Shown here piece after piece: positions 20,855-29,352 of a stretch of 35,934 nucleotides of DNA. The stretch covers positions 1 to 35,934 of the forward strand of contig CAIPYC010000076.1 in assembly GCA_903869185.1 (NCBI GenBank), read 5' to 3'. How positions within the stretch are numbered: position 1 is the stretch's first letter; every line of letters begins with the position of its first letter. Under the pieces are notes generated by a model, which did no database searches, was not told the DNA's origin, and saw only the letters and a list, made by a program, of their open reading frames with translations. This stretch comes from an uncultured cyanobacterium. GTDB lineage: Bacteria; Cyanobacteriota; Cyanobacteriia; Cyanobacteriales; Microcystaceae. The translations under genes and the position numbers were made by a program.

Positions 20855-20887
20855 ATGGGCATCCGCAACAATGAAAGCTTTAATTAG
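20855..20887 (+). other. Ten-codon upstream ORF overlapping the hydrolase start
   Basis: ATG at 20855 opens a frame of ten codons ending in TAG at 20885-20887, overlapping the hydrolase start at 20871 in another frame. The best Shine-Dalgarno match in the leader (AGGAGAGGG, 20835-20843) is well spaced for this ATG but is about 27 bases from the hydrolase ATG. It may be a coupling leader or chance. Confidence 0.3.
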
Positions 20888-21740
20888 GGGAAGTGAAATT
20901 TTTTTTGATGTAGATGGAGCTTCTCTTGCTATTGATGAGAGAGGAATTCTCTGTCAAAAGCCTGTTGCGTTTTTGCTTCATGGGGGACCAGGAGCGGATC
21001 ACACTTCATATAAACCTTCTTTTAATCCTCTAAGGCAAATTCTCCAACTGGTCTATTTCGACCATAGAGGACAGGGCAGATCAGAGCGGGGTCCTAAAGA
21101 TACCTATACCCTAGAGAATAATGTAGAAGATACTGAAGCGCTCAGGCAATACCTGGGTCTAGATAAAATTGTAGTAATCGGTACTTCCTATGGTGGTATG
21201 GTGGCTCTAGCCTATGCTGCCCGTTATCCAGAAAATGTCTCATCTTTGATAGTGATAGCCACAGCAGCAAGTTCTCGTTTTTTAGAGAGGGCTAAGGAAT
21301 ATTTACAGGAAAAGGGAACACCTGAGCAAAAAAACATCGCCCAATATCTCTGGGATGGAAAATTTACCAGCGAAGAACAATTAAAATACTATTTTGATGT
21401 GATGCTGCCTCTCTACTCGCTATCATACAAACTAAACCCAGTCGCCCCAACCCCCACTCAGACTATTCTTTCTGTTGATGCAATTAACCAAGCTTTTGGT
21501 GGTTTTTTAAGAAGGTATAACCTCTTGCCTGATTTAGGTAAAATTACTGCACCTACTTTGGTTTTGGCTGGTCGTCATGATTGGATTTGCCCTGTAGAAT
21601 TTTCGCAAGAAATAGCACTGTTTGTTCCCAAAGCTAAGCTAAGAATCTTTGAAAATAGCGGGCATCTGATTCGCCTAGATGAACCAAAATTGCTCATTGA
21701 AGAAATAACTGCTTTTTTAACTGGAGATGTATTTGAATAA
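20871..21740 (+). CDS. Alpha/beta hydrolase (proline iminopeptidase-like)
   Basis: A 289-residue alpha/beta hydrolase. The oxyanion motif HGGPGADH is at 37-44, VYFDHRGQGRSE at 61-72, the nucleophile elbow GTSYGG has Ser106, the likely acid is Asp in LAGRHDWICP, and the His is in ENSGHLIRLDEP. The HGGPG start and DxRGxGxS pattern are those of proline iminopeptidase-like (S33) enzymes, but many esterases and other hydrolases share them, so the substrate is open. The stop overlaps the downstream methyltransferase start by 14 bases. The gene is divergent from the sulfatase operon across a 170-base AT-rich gap. Confidence 0.9.
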   Translation: MKALIRGSEIFFDVDGASLAIDERGILCQKPVAFLLHGGPGADHTSYKPSFNPLRQILQLVYFDHRGQGRSERGPKDTYTLENNVEDTEALRQYLGLDKIVVIGTSYGGMVALAYAARYPENVSSLIVIATAASSRFLERAKEYLQEKGTPEQKNIAQYLWDGKFTSEEQLKYYFDVMLPLYSLSYKLNPVAPTPTQTILSVDAINQAFGGFLRRYNLLPDLGKITAPTLVLAGRHDWICPVEFSQEIALFVPKAKLRIFENSGHLIRLDEPKLLIEEITAFLTGDVFE

Positions 21741-22554
21741 AATAAGTTGCCGTCCATTTCTAAAGTGGGTAGGCGGTAAGTCTCAATTATTACCTGAACT
21801 ATATAAACGCTTACCCGATTCATTCAACAACTATTTTGAGCCTTTCGTTGGCGCAGGAGCTCTTTTGTTCTCTCTGCAACCAAAGAAAGCTCATATCAGT
21901 GATTTAAACCTGGAGTTAATCAATTGTTACGAAGTAATCAGGAATTACGTTGATGAACTCATTTTGGATCTCAGGCAGCATTGTTATGAAAAAGAATATT
22001 ATTATCAGCTGCGCAATGCAGATAGGCTTGATTCTTTTGAGCAATGGTCTCCTATCCAAAAAGCCAGCCGGATGATCTTCCTAAATAAAAGCTGTTTTAA
22101 CGGTCTATATAGGCTCAACTCGAAATCTCAGTTTAATGTACCTTTTGGTAGATATACCAATCCAACTATTGTCGATGAAAATAATTTAAAGGCTTGCAGT
22201 CAGCTTCTCTCTAGAACCTCAATTAAAAAAGTAAGCTTTCTAGAAATAGAATTAGATATATCTAAGGGTGATTTGGTTTATTTTGACCCGCCTTATATAC
22301 CATTGAATAATACATCTAATTTTACTAGTTATAATCCCGATGGCTTTGGAATGAATATGCAATATGAATTACTGGAAATGTGCCGGCGCTTGCATGATAG
22401 GGGAATTATGTTTATACTCTCGAACTCTTCAGCTCCCACAGTCTTGGATCTATATCAGGATTTTAGAATTGAATTGGTTCCCGCCAAGAGAGTGATCAAT
22501 TCCAAGGCACAAGGTAGAGGAAAAATCAATGAAGTGATTATCCGTAATTTTTGA
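21727..22554 (+). CDS. Dam-like DNA adenine N6-methyltransferase (D12 class)
   Basis: A 275-residue class D12 methyltransferase. The N-terminal FLKWVGGKSQLLPEL, the SAM-binding FEPFVGAGALLF (FVGAG at 40-44) and the catalytic VYFDPPY (DPPY at 187-190) are complete. The FLNKSCFNGLYRLNS segment resembles that of GATC-specific Dam enzymes, which supports but does not prove GATC as the target. No restriction endonuclease gene is adjacent, so it looks like a solitary methyltransferase. The start lies inside the 3' end of the hydrolase gene, implying shared transcription and perhaps reinitiation. Confidence 0.93.
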   Translation: MYLNKISCRPFLKWVGGKSQLLPELYKRLPDSFNNYFEPFVGAGALLFSLQPKKAHISDLNLELINCYEVIRNYVDELILDLRQHCYEKEYYYQLRNADRLDSFEQWSPIQKASRMIFLNKSCFNGLYRLNSKSQFNVPFGRYTNPTIVDENNLKACSQLLSRTSIKKVSFLEIELDISKGDLVYFDPPYIPLNNTSNFTSYNPDGFGMNMQYELLEMCRRLHDRGIMFILSNSSAPTVLDLYQDFRIELVPAKRVINSKAQGRGKINEVIIRNF

Positions 22555-22648
22555 GATAAAGTGGAAAGAATTTGGACGTTGTGCAAGAGATCAAAAAAAA
22601 GCTGACTCGGGAGATAAAATGCCCTGAATATCAAACCCAGAAAAAGAC

Positions 22649-23329
22649 ATGTTAGTAGAAACAAATGTATTGTTAATTGACCTGGAAGAAGATCTATCGA
22701 TCGAAATAAAGCGTGACCTTAAAAAAATTGGATATCGAGGGGTAACAAGCTGCAAGGTAAGGGATGCGCTTGAGGATGTCAAGCAAAAAAATCCTCGTAT
22801 GATAATCTTGGATCGCCATAGAACTGGTGAATTGGGACTAGAATTTTGTAGGCAGGTCAGGAGCATGGGGAGCCAAGCCTTAATTTTGATGTTGTTACTC
22901 AAGGAAACCCTCCAAGAGAGAGTCACTTGTCTGGATTCAGGATCCGACGACTATTTTTTGCTTCCCTATCATGTTAAGGATTTCCTGAATTTGGTGCAAT
23001 TTTACCTTCAGCCGGATCTTATTCAACAGGAGCAGATTGTATTTGCTAGTTTGACTCTTGATCTTTCAACTCGTTGTCTTTTGATCAACAACAAAGAAAT
23101 TTCTCTTACCATGAAAGAATTTGAGTTGTTAAAATACTTGATGTCTCATCCCGGCGAGGTTGTCAGTCGCAATCAGATTCTCGATAATGTCTGGGGTTTT
23201 GATTTTATAGGCGAATCTAACGTAATCGAGGTTTATATTCGCTATCTGAGACTTAAGTTAGAAGCAGAGGGGGAAAAACGAATTATTCAAACAGTACGGG
23301 GTGTGGGCTACGTCATGCGGGAAGGATAA
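22649..23329 (+). CDS. nblR: OmpR-family response regulator with degenerate receiver, NblR-like
   Basis: A 226-residue regulator: receiver domain about 5-118, winged-helix domain about 128-224 (SLTMKEFELLKYLMSHPGEV, ending RVGYVMREG-like GVGYVMREG). The phosphoacceptor Asp55 is kept, but the conserved Thr/Ser is Leu83, the conserved Lys is Leu105 (LLPYHV) and the second acidic residue is Leu12. Such a receiver is unlikely to respond to phosphorylation normally. The CLDSGSDDYF..PY and LDxxxxGELGLEFCRQ patterns are like cyanobacterial NblR, which controls phycobilisome degradation under nutrient stress and is reported to work without phosphorylation. The NblR identity is moderate; another atypical OmpR-type regulator is possible. 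No sensor kinase is adjacent. Confidence 0.8.
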   Translation: MLVETNVLLIDLEEDLSIEIKRDLKKIGYRGVTSCKVRDALEDVKQKNPRMIILDRHRTGELGLEFCRQVRSMGSQALILMLLLKETLQERVTCLDSGSDDYFLLPYHVKDFLNLVQFYLQPDLIQQEQIVFASLTLDLSTRCLLINNKEISLTMKEFELLKYLMSHPGEVVSRNQILDNVWGFDFIGESNVIEVYIRYLRLKLEAEGEKRIIQTVRGVGYVMREG

Positions 23330-23493
23330 TTCAACAGATAATCATTGATTTTTATAACAAACCTGTTAAAAATTCAAAATTAATACTATAATTTTGCAAC
23401 ATGACAACATTTAGAGATGCTTAGATAATTTTCTTGTGTCTAATTGCTTTATGTTCATTTTTAATATAACCATGTTGATAATCTAGAAATGTG

Positions 23494-23688
23494 ATGCCAG
23501 ATAGGTACAGCCATCGTAAACTACTCAAGTTTCTCAAAGATGAGCTTAAGCTTTCATCGGAATCTTTGGTGATGGCTGAGCGCTCCGCCAAAGATAATAG
23601 AGGTCCTCTGCCAATGGTTCTCTGGCAATATGGACTAGTTACTCTAGAGCAGCTAGATAAAATCTATGACTGGCTAGAGAGAATATAG
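23494..23688 (+). CDS. DUF2949 family small protein
   Basis: A 64-residue protein with the DUF2949 pattern: HRKLLKFLKDELKL at the start and LPMVLWQYGLVTLEQLDKIYDWLE at the end. This is a small cyanobacterial family of unknown function. GTG and ATG codons are adjacent at 23491 and 23494; I use the ATG. It is monocistronic by position, with 164 bases before it and a perfect hairpin after it. Confidence 0.85.
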   Translation: MPDRYSHRKLLKFLKDELKLSSESLVMAERSAKDNRGPLPMVLWQYGLVTLEQLDKIYDWLERI

Positions 23689-23713
23689 TCTAGAGCCAGT
23701 TGGAATTTATTAG

Positions 23714-23737
23714 AACCAAGAACCATGATTCTTGGTT
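23714..23737. terminator. Perfect 9-bp hairpin after the DUF2949 gene
   Basis: AACCAAGAA at 23714-23722 and its exact complement TTCTTGGTT at 23729-23737 enclose a six-base loop. It lies 25 bases after the DUF2949 stop and before rsfS. There is no strong T-run, so terminator function is plausible rather than shown. Confidence 0.5.
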
Positions 23738-23792
23738 ATTAATTACAATAGGAATAGATATAATCATCTTATTATTAGTTTCTCATTACTGA

Positions 23793-24179
23793 ATGAATCA
23801 ATCTTCATTAATCTCAGGTGTAATGCTTGATGAGACAATCAAAAACCTAGTTCAAAATATATTAGAGTCTGCAGATGATCGTAAATCCGCTGATCCGGTC
23901 GTTTTAGACGTATCTGAGATATCTTATTTGTCTGATTTTTTTGTGATACTGACCGGATACTCCAGAGCTCAAGTCAGGGCTATATGTGATTCCATTGAGG
24001 AGAGATTAGAGAGCCAGTTCGGCAGAAAGCCAATTCGCTTGGAGGGCAAACAGGATGCATCTTGGATCTTGATGGATTATGGGGTAATAATTGTCCATAT
24101 ATTTTTACCAACCGAGAGAGAATATTACAACCTAGAAGCATTCTGGGGACATGCGGCTAGGATTTCCTTTACTCCTTAG
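23793..24179 (+). CDS. rsfS: Ribosomal silencing factor RsfS (Iojap family)
   Basis: A 128-residue RsfS. DVSEISYLSDFFVILTGYSRAQV and the IRLEGKQDASWILMDYGVIIVHIF block, then REYYNLEAFWG, are typical. RsfS binds ribosomal protein uL14 and blocks subunit joining when nutrients are short. It leads a tight plus-strand run with CGLD27 (11 bases) and asparaginase (6 bases). Confidence 0.96.
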   Translation: MNQSSLISGVMLDETIKNLVQNILESADDRKSADPVVLDVSEISYLSDFFVILTGYSRAQVRAICDSIEERLESQFGRKPIRLEGKQDASWILMDYGVIIVHIFLPTEREYYNLEAFWGHAARISFTP

Positions 24180-24190
24180 GCTTTCCTCCT

Positions 24191-24721
24191 ATGACTAGAG
24201 ATCCTCTACAGATAGAATTTATCTGTCCTGTCCCAGCCGAACAACAACCCTGTAACGAATATACAGATCTTAAGGAATCTTTTTTCTTTGGCTGGCCGCA
24301 GCTGCCGCTTGGGAAATATATCCAGAAACTTATATCGCTAAGCTTATGGAGCTCCTTTTTGGCTGGACCGATTGCAGCGGCTTTATTTCACCCTGGCAAA
24401 GATATTGCCAGATTTCTGCTTGCAGGTTTTTTTGGAGTGTTAATCTCTCTGGCACTGGCTAATTTGAGACTTTATCTGGGGTGGTCCTATGTTCGTGAGA
24501 GACTCAAAGCAAAAAAAGTTTTTTATGAGGAATCAGGATGGTATGATGGGCAAGTTTGGCAAAAGCCGGAAGCGTTTCTCAGCAGAGATCTTTTAATTGT
24601 TCACTATCAAATAGAACCAATTATGCAACGACTCAGAAAAACAGCGCTGGTTTTATTGTCCGTAGTTATTACGTCTTCCCTTGCTTGGTCTGTCCTTGCA
24701 CAATTGCCACCAAAACCTTGA
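24191..24721 (+). CDS. CGLD27 family protein (DUF1230)
   Basis: A 176-residue membrane protein with hydrophobic segments near 45-65, 72-98 and 145-168. CPVPAEQQPCNEYTDLKESFFFGWP at the start and the YEESGWYDGQVWQKPEAFLSRD block are hallmarks of the CGLD27/DUF1230 family, conserved in cyanobacteria and in plastids of plants and algae. Its biochemical role is not settled. It lies 11 bases after rsfS and 6 bases before the asparaginase gene. Confidence 0.92.
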   Translation: MTRDPLQIEFICPVPAEQQPCNEYTDLKESFFFGWPQLPLGKYIQKLISLSLWSSFLAGPIAAALFHPGKDIARFLLAGFFGVLISLALANLRLYLGWSYVRERLKAKKVFYEESGWYDGQVWQKPEAFLSRDLLIVHYQIEPIMQRLRKTALVLLSVVITSSLAWSVLAQLPPKP

Positions 24722-24727
24722 AATAAA

Positions 24728-25684
24728 ATGATCAATAGAAGCAAAAGAACAAATATCCCAGCAATGCAGGTTCACCTTCTGCGAGAGGGACTAATTGAAT
24801 CAGTTCATCAGGTTGAAGTGGTAATCACCGACGAAAGAGGAAGAGTAATGTTTTTAGCTGGCCAAGCAGAAAATACTTCTTTTATCCGCTCGGCTCTGAA
24901 GCCCTTTCAATCGTTAGCTGTCGTCGGAACTGGGGTATTGGATCACTATTGTTTAACAGACAAGGATTTAGCGATTATTTGCAGTTCTCATCAAGCGACC
25001 TTAGAACATTCTAGACAGGTTTTTAATGTTCTTTGGCATTGTGATATAGACCCCGCCCTATTGCAATGTCCCATACCTGCCAACAGCCAGAGCCGATTGC
25101 AACATAATTGCTCAGGTAAGCATGCAGGAATGCTGGCAGTATGTCAACACCTCAACTGGCCTTTACACAACTATTTGGAGCCGAGCCATTCGGTTCAGAA
25201 ATTGATTCTAGGCAAAATAGCGGAACTTTTGTCAATGCCTGCAGGGGAATTCTTGGGTGCACATGATGATTGTGGCGCACCAACGTACCTTTTGCAGATT
25301 AGACAGATGGCTCAGTTATATGCTGTACTTTCTGCTGGTAGAAATCTGGATTTGGAAAGAATTGCCCGCGCCATGACATATTACCCCAATATGGTCTCAG
25401 GCGATGGAAGTTTTGATACTGAATTGATGCTGCTTTCTCATGGCGAACTGATTTCTAAAGCAGGAGCTGAGGGGATTCAATGTGTTGGCAGAATTGGACA
25501 GGGAATTGGCTGTGCTATTAAAGTACGAGATGGTTCCAAAAGAGCTAAACATGCTGTTGCTATTGAGGTGCTTAAGCAGCTATCTTGGATCAGTCCAAGT
25601 GTTGCAGAGAATCTCTCAGAGAAATTCATGAATATAGACAAGTACACAAGACTGGAAGTAATAGGGGAAGTTGTAATGCCCTAA
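24728..25684 (+). CDS. L-asparaginase II family protein
   Basis: A 318-residue protein of the Rhizobium etli-type (thermolabile) asparaginase family, distinct from the E. coli AnsA/AnsB fold. Family landmarks are the S-x-x-K in IRSALKPFQ, the SSHQATLEH segment, NCSGKHAGML, the AHDDCGAPTY block and KVRDGSKRAKH. It would hydrolyse L-asparagine to aspartate and ammonia in the cytoplasm. The ATG at 24728 lies 6 bases after the CGLD27 stop; the conserved domain starts at the second Met. It is followed after 45 bases by the initiator tRNA gene, which may be co-transcribed. Confidence 0.92.
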   Translation: MINRSKRTNIPAMQVHLLREGLIESVHQVEVVITDERGRVMFLAGQAENTSFIRSALKPFQSLAVVGTGVLDHYCLTDKDLAIICSSHQATLEHSRQVFNVLWHCDIDPALLQCPIPANSQSRLQHNCSGKHAGMLAVCQHLNWPLHNYLEPSHSVQKLILGKIAELLSMPAGEFLGAHDDCGAPTYLLQIRQMAQLYAVLSAGRNLDLERIARAMTYYPNMVSGDGSFDTELMLLSHGELISKAGAEGIQCVGRIGQGIGCAIKVRDGSKRAKHAVAIEVLKQLSWISPSVAENLSEKFMNIDKYTRLEVIGEVVMP

Positions 25685-25729
25685 AAAACTTGTCTTTTTT
25701 CTCAGATACATGTTAGAATTCTAAAGTAT

Positions 25730-25803
<74 letters not shown>

Positions 25804-25880
25804 TTTTATCACTTTCCTTAATACTGCATTTATCTCCAGCTTCAAGAGCGCTCGGGAATTTTTTGTTTTAAGTTAAATGC

Positions 25881-25922
25881 TTTGCTTTAGGCTTTAGTAG
25901 TTAGCCCAAAGCAAATTTTTTT
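25881..25922 (+). terminator. Rho-independent terminator after tRNA-fMet
   Basis: TTTGCTTTAGGC (25881-25892) pairs with GCCCAAAGCAAA (25904-25915) over 12 positions with one A-C mismatch and an 11-base loop, followed by seven T residues. It stands directly against the hfq stop at 25923. In the opposite direction the stem would be followed only by non-T sequence, so it works best for plus-strand transcripts. Confidence 0.8.
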
Positions 25923-26141
25923 CTAATCAGGTTCTTGATAAATATATACAAGAGATTGGCGCCAGAGTATAATTTTTTTTTGTTGAGTTTTGAGAACTAG
26001 GCAAATACACTCACCATCTTGCCAAACAATATTACCGGAGAAGGTCTCGCCTGTGTTCATTTGTATTTCGACTAACCTGTTTTCCCGGATATATGATTGG
26101 ATATGTCTTGCGGTCGGTGAAGCAGAGTCAAATTCAGGCAT
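25923..26141 (-). CDS. hfq: RNA chaperone Hfq (cyanobacterial type)
   Basis: A 72-residue Sm-like protein. The Sm1 part (LVEIQMNTGETFSGNIVWQDGECICLVL) and the divergent Sm2 part ending SLVYIYQEP fit the short, divergent cyanobacterial Hfq rather than the enterobacterial form with its C-terminal tail. In Synechocystis this type is tied to type IV pilus function and does not bind sRNA in the classical way. It is transcribed alone on the minus strand, convergent with the tRNA gene. Confidence 0.93.
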   Translation of the reverse strand: MPEFDSASPTARHIQSYIRENRLVEIQMNTGETFSGNIVWQDGECICLVLKTQQKKIILWRQSLVYIYQEPD

Positions 26142-26367
26142 AAAATCCAGAAAAAAAAGACTGTATATATTTTATATATTTTACGTTGTATTTTTGCCGA
26201 ACCATTTCCTAATTTGTTTAAATCAGTTATTCTAAATATGGTGGAATGATCTATAGAGCCAGAAAATCTAGAGAAATCCCATCCTAAATTTTATTCTGGC
26301 TATTTTGTTTCTGTTTAGTTTTATCTTTTGGAATTTTTAGAATCATAGCTGAGAAAGACTAAATTGT

Positions 26368-29352
26368 GTGATAAATATGGAAAAAAAGCAAACTCATTTA
26401 GCAATAGCCGCTACTTTTACAGCAGAGCCGATAGAACAATCGTTGAATTTCTGGATGCAAGAACTGGAGATAGAAACCAAAATTGAATTTGCTCCATATA
26501 ACCAAATATTTCAACAACTATTAGATCCAACCAGTCTCTTTGCCAATAATCAACAAGGAATTAATTTAGTTTTGGTAAGACTACAAGATTGGCAAGGGAC
26601 TCAAAATAAAGAGATTGATCGTAATATAGAAGATTTTAGTAATCTTATTAAAGATGCCGTTACTCGATATAAAACACCTTATATTGTAATTATTTGTCCT
26701 AGTTCACCAGAACAGCAATCACTTTTACATAATACCGAAGAAGCCCTGATAAAACAGCTCAATACTATAGCAGGACTATATTTAGTTACAAATGAAGATT
26801 TAGAGAATTATCCAGTAGAACATTATTATGATGAAACGAAAGATAGATTAGGTAATATACCCTATACTTCTCTATTTTTTACAGCTTTGGGAACAGCTAT
26901 AGCTAGAAAAATATACAGTTTAAAAACATCGCCACATAAGGTGATAGTCTTAGACTGTGATAATACTATATGGAAGGGTGTAGTAGGAGAAGAAGGAGTA
27001 GAAGGTATTGACATAACTCCGGAATATCGACAACTTCAAAAATTCATGATGAAACAGAAAGAAGCAGGAATGCTGCTGAGTTTGTGTAGTAAGAATACAG
27101 AATCAGATGTTATACAAGTTTTTCAAGAACGAGAAGATCTAGAATTAAAATTAGATGATTTAGTAAGTTGGAAAGTAAATTGGCAGCCCAAATCAGAAAA
27201 CCTGAAATGCTTGGCTACAGAATTAAATTTAGGATTAGACAGTTTTATTTTTATAGATGATAATCCAGTAGAATGTGCTGAAGTGCGCAGTAATATTCCA
27301 GAAGTTCTAACAATTAACTTACCAATAGAAAAAGATATTGTACATTTTCTTAAACATATTTGGGCATTTGATCATGTAAAGGTAACAGAAGAAGATCAAC
27401 AAAGAACAACATTGTATCAACAGAATGTACAACGTGAGAGATTTCAGAAAGAAACAACTGGATTAGAAGAATTCCTAGAAGGTCTAAAGTTAAATATAGA
27501 AATCAGTCAAATAAGGAAAGATCAGATAACTAGAGCTGCTCAATTAACTCAAAGAACTAATCAGTTTAATCTGACAACCAAACGTTATTCAGAGAAAGAA
27601 ATATCTGAAATTTTAATCGATCAACTTGAAGGTCGAGTCGTACGTGTAAGTGATCGTTTTGGCGATTACGGACTTGTAGGACTAATGCTATTCATGAAAG
27701 AATTAGACAGCCTTAAAATAGACACTTTTTTATTAAGTTGTCGAGTTTTGGGACGAGGCGTAGAATATCAAATGCTAAAAATTCTGGGAGAAATCGCTCA
27801 AGAAGCTAATTTATCTACTGTTAAAGCAACCTATATTCAAACGAAAAAAAACTTGCCAGCTCTCAATTTCCTGGAAAAATTTGGATCTCTTTATCAGAAA
27901 AAAACTGACGATGGGTCTGAATTTGTTTTTCCTACAGAATTTATCTTCAATCTAAGCTATACCTCAAGTTACATTCATAGCAATACGACTACTACAGAAG
28001 TTGTTGTGTCAACGCAGATACTCACTAAAACTCAAGAACAAAAACTAGATAAAAATATTCTCATCAATACAATTGTCAGCGAGCTGAGTCATGTTAATTC
28101 AATAGAAGAGCGTATTAAAAACAAGGTCAACTATAGCAACTTAAGAAACTTGACTACAAACTATACTGTTCCAGCTACTTTTACAGAAAGACAGCTTGTC
28201 AAAATATGGTCAGATATATTAAAGGTTGAGCCAATTGGTTTAGATGATAACTATTTTGATTTGGGTGGGACATCTCTAAAATCAGTAGAACTTATTGTAC
28301 AGATTGAAAAACAATTCTCAACCAAATTACCCTTGACAAGTTTGGTAACTGCGCCGACTATAAAACAGATGTCACAATTGCTAAATCAAACTGGTCAATT
28401 GTCTAACAATTCTTGTTTAGTATTGCTTAAAAAAGGAGATTCTTACCCTCCCTTATTTTTAATACATGATGGTAATGGAGAAACGATTCTCTATCGCAAC
28501 TTAGCTCTTAATCTTCATCCTAAGAGGACTGTATATGGATTACAACCTCTTGCAAGCTCGGATTTTCCCTTACTTCATACACGTATTGAAGATATGGCGG
28601 CTCATTATTTGAAACAAATAAAAACCATTCAACCAGAAGGTCCCTATCTTTTGGGAGGAATGTGTGCCGGAGGCGTTATTTCTTTTGAAATTGCTTTACA
28701 ACTTCAACAACAACAGCAGGAGATCGCTATGCTCGCTATAATTGATGCTGCCAATGTAGGAACACCTCTCAAAATATCAACTAAGACTATTTCCAAATTG
28801 GAGAGCATTTCCTCCTTTTTTAATGAACATAAAGACAATATAAAGATTAAGGAATCGATTCATATACTCAAATTAGTTTCAAAAAAAATCTTTAATTTCA
28901 CCCGCTATAATTTAAGTACATCACAAAGTAAACTTGATTCTATTAAATTAAAACTCTTTGATTACTGTCTGTCCAAAGAAATTACACCTCCTTCATTTTT
29001 AAAAGGATTAGACCTTATTAAGATATATGCTCTCGCAGAAAGAAAATATGTACCCACATCACAGCTTTTTGATGGCGATATTTTATTATTTTTAGGCACA
29101 AAAGGTGAGGGGTTAGACACGCCATTTACTGAATTTTTTGATGATCCTTTGTTGGGCTGGTCAAAAAGGGTAAATGGTGACATTAAACCAGTTAAAGTAC
29201 CAGGTGGACATTCTAGTAGTCTCCAAGAGCCCAACGTTGTTTTTATGGCACAGGAAATAGAAAAATATCTCCACTCTTTAATTGCTCAAGACATCAAGGT
29301 TAACGATCATGATGTCAGTCCCTCAAAGAGACCTATAATGCATTTTGAATAA
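26368..29352 (+). CDS. FkbH-type HAD-IIIC / acyl carrier protein / thioesterase fusion
   Basis: This 994-residue natural-product-type enzyme has four parts in order. Residues 1-185 are the SGNH-like N-terminal domain of FkbH proteins (ATFTAEPIEQSLNFW). Residues 190-345 are the HAD phosphatase core with Asp196 and Asp198 in VLDCDNTIW. Residues 365-510 are the FkbH C-terminal acyltransferase-like part (QRTNQFNLTTKRY, DRFGDYGLVG). Residues 603-672 are an acyl carrier protein with attachment site Ser636 in LGGTSLKS, and 685-970 a type I thioesterase whose elbow is GMCAG, with Cys766 in place of Ser, plus Asp793 and His948. FkbH enzymes take glyceryl from 1,3-bisphosphoglycerate to a carrier protein. 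The start could be GTG 26368 (used, with GAGAAAGA nine bases upstream) or ATG 26377. It is much more AT-rich than gltA. Confidence 0.9.
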   Translation: MINMEKKQTHLAIAATFTAEPIEQSLNFWMQELEIETKIEFAPYNQIFQQLLDPTSLFANNQQGINLVLVRLQDWQGTQNKEIDRNIEDFSNLIKDAVTRYKTPYIVIICPSSPEQQSLLHNTEEALIKQLNTIAGLYLVTNEDLENYPVEHYYDETKDRLGNIPYTSLFFTALGTAIARKIYSLKTSPHKVIVLDCDNTIWKGVVGEEGVEGIDITPEYRQLQKFMMKQKEAGMLLSLCSKNTESDVIQVFQEREDLELKLDDLVSWKVNWQPKSENLKCLATELNLGLDSFIFIDDNPVECAEVRSNIPEVLTINLPIEKDIVHFLKHIWAFDHVKVTEEDQQRTTLYQQNVQRERFQKETTGLEEFLEGLKLNIEISQIRKDQITRAAQLTQRTNQFNLTTKRYSEKEISEILIDQLEGRVVRVSDRFGDYGLVGLMLFMKELDSLKIDTFLLSCRVLGRGVEYQMLKILGEIAQEANLSTVKATYIQTKKNLPALNFLEKFGSLYQKKTDDGSEFVFPTEFIFNLSYTSSYIHSNTTTTEVVVSTQILTKTQEQKLDKNILINTIVSELSHVNSIEERIKNKVNYSNLRNLTTNYTVPATFTERQLVKIWSDILKVEPIGLDDNYFDLGGTSLKSVELIVQIEKQFSTKLPLTSLVTAPTIKQMSQLLNQTGQLSNNSCLVLLKKGDSYPPLFLIHDGNGETILYRNLALNLHPKRTVYGLQPLASSDFPLLHTRIEDMAAHYLKQIKTIQPEGPYLLGGMCAGGVISFEIALQLQQQQQEIAMLAIIDAANVGTPLKISTKTISKLESISSFFNEHKDNIKIKESIHILKLVSKKIFNFTRYNLSTSQSKLDSIKLKLFDYCLSKEITPPSFLKGLDLIKIYALAERKYVPTSQLFDGDILLFLGTKGEGLDTPFTEFFDDPLLGWSKRVNGDIKPVKVPGGHSSSLQEPNVVFMAQEIEKYLHSLIAQDIKVNDHDVSPSKRPIMHFE

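Noticed and set aside
25841-25866. GAGCGCTC palindrome followed by T residues as a terminator
   Set aside because: The dyad leaves no workable loop, and a much better terminator lies at 25881-25922.
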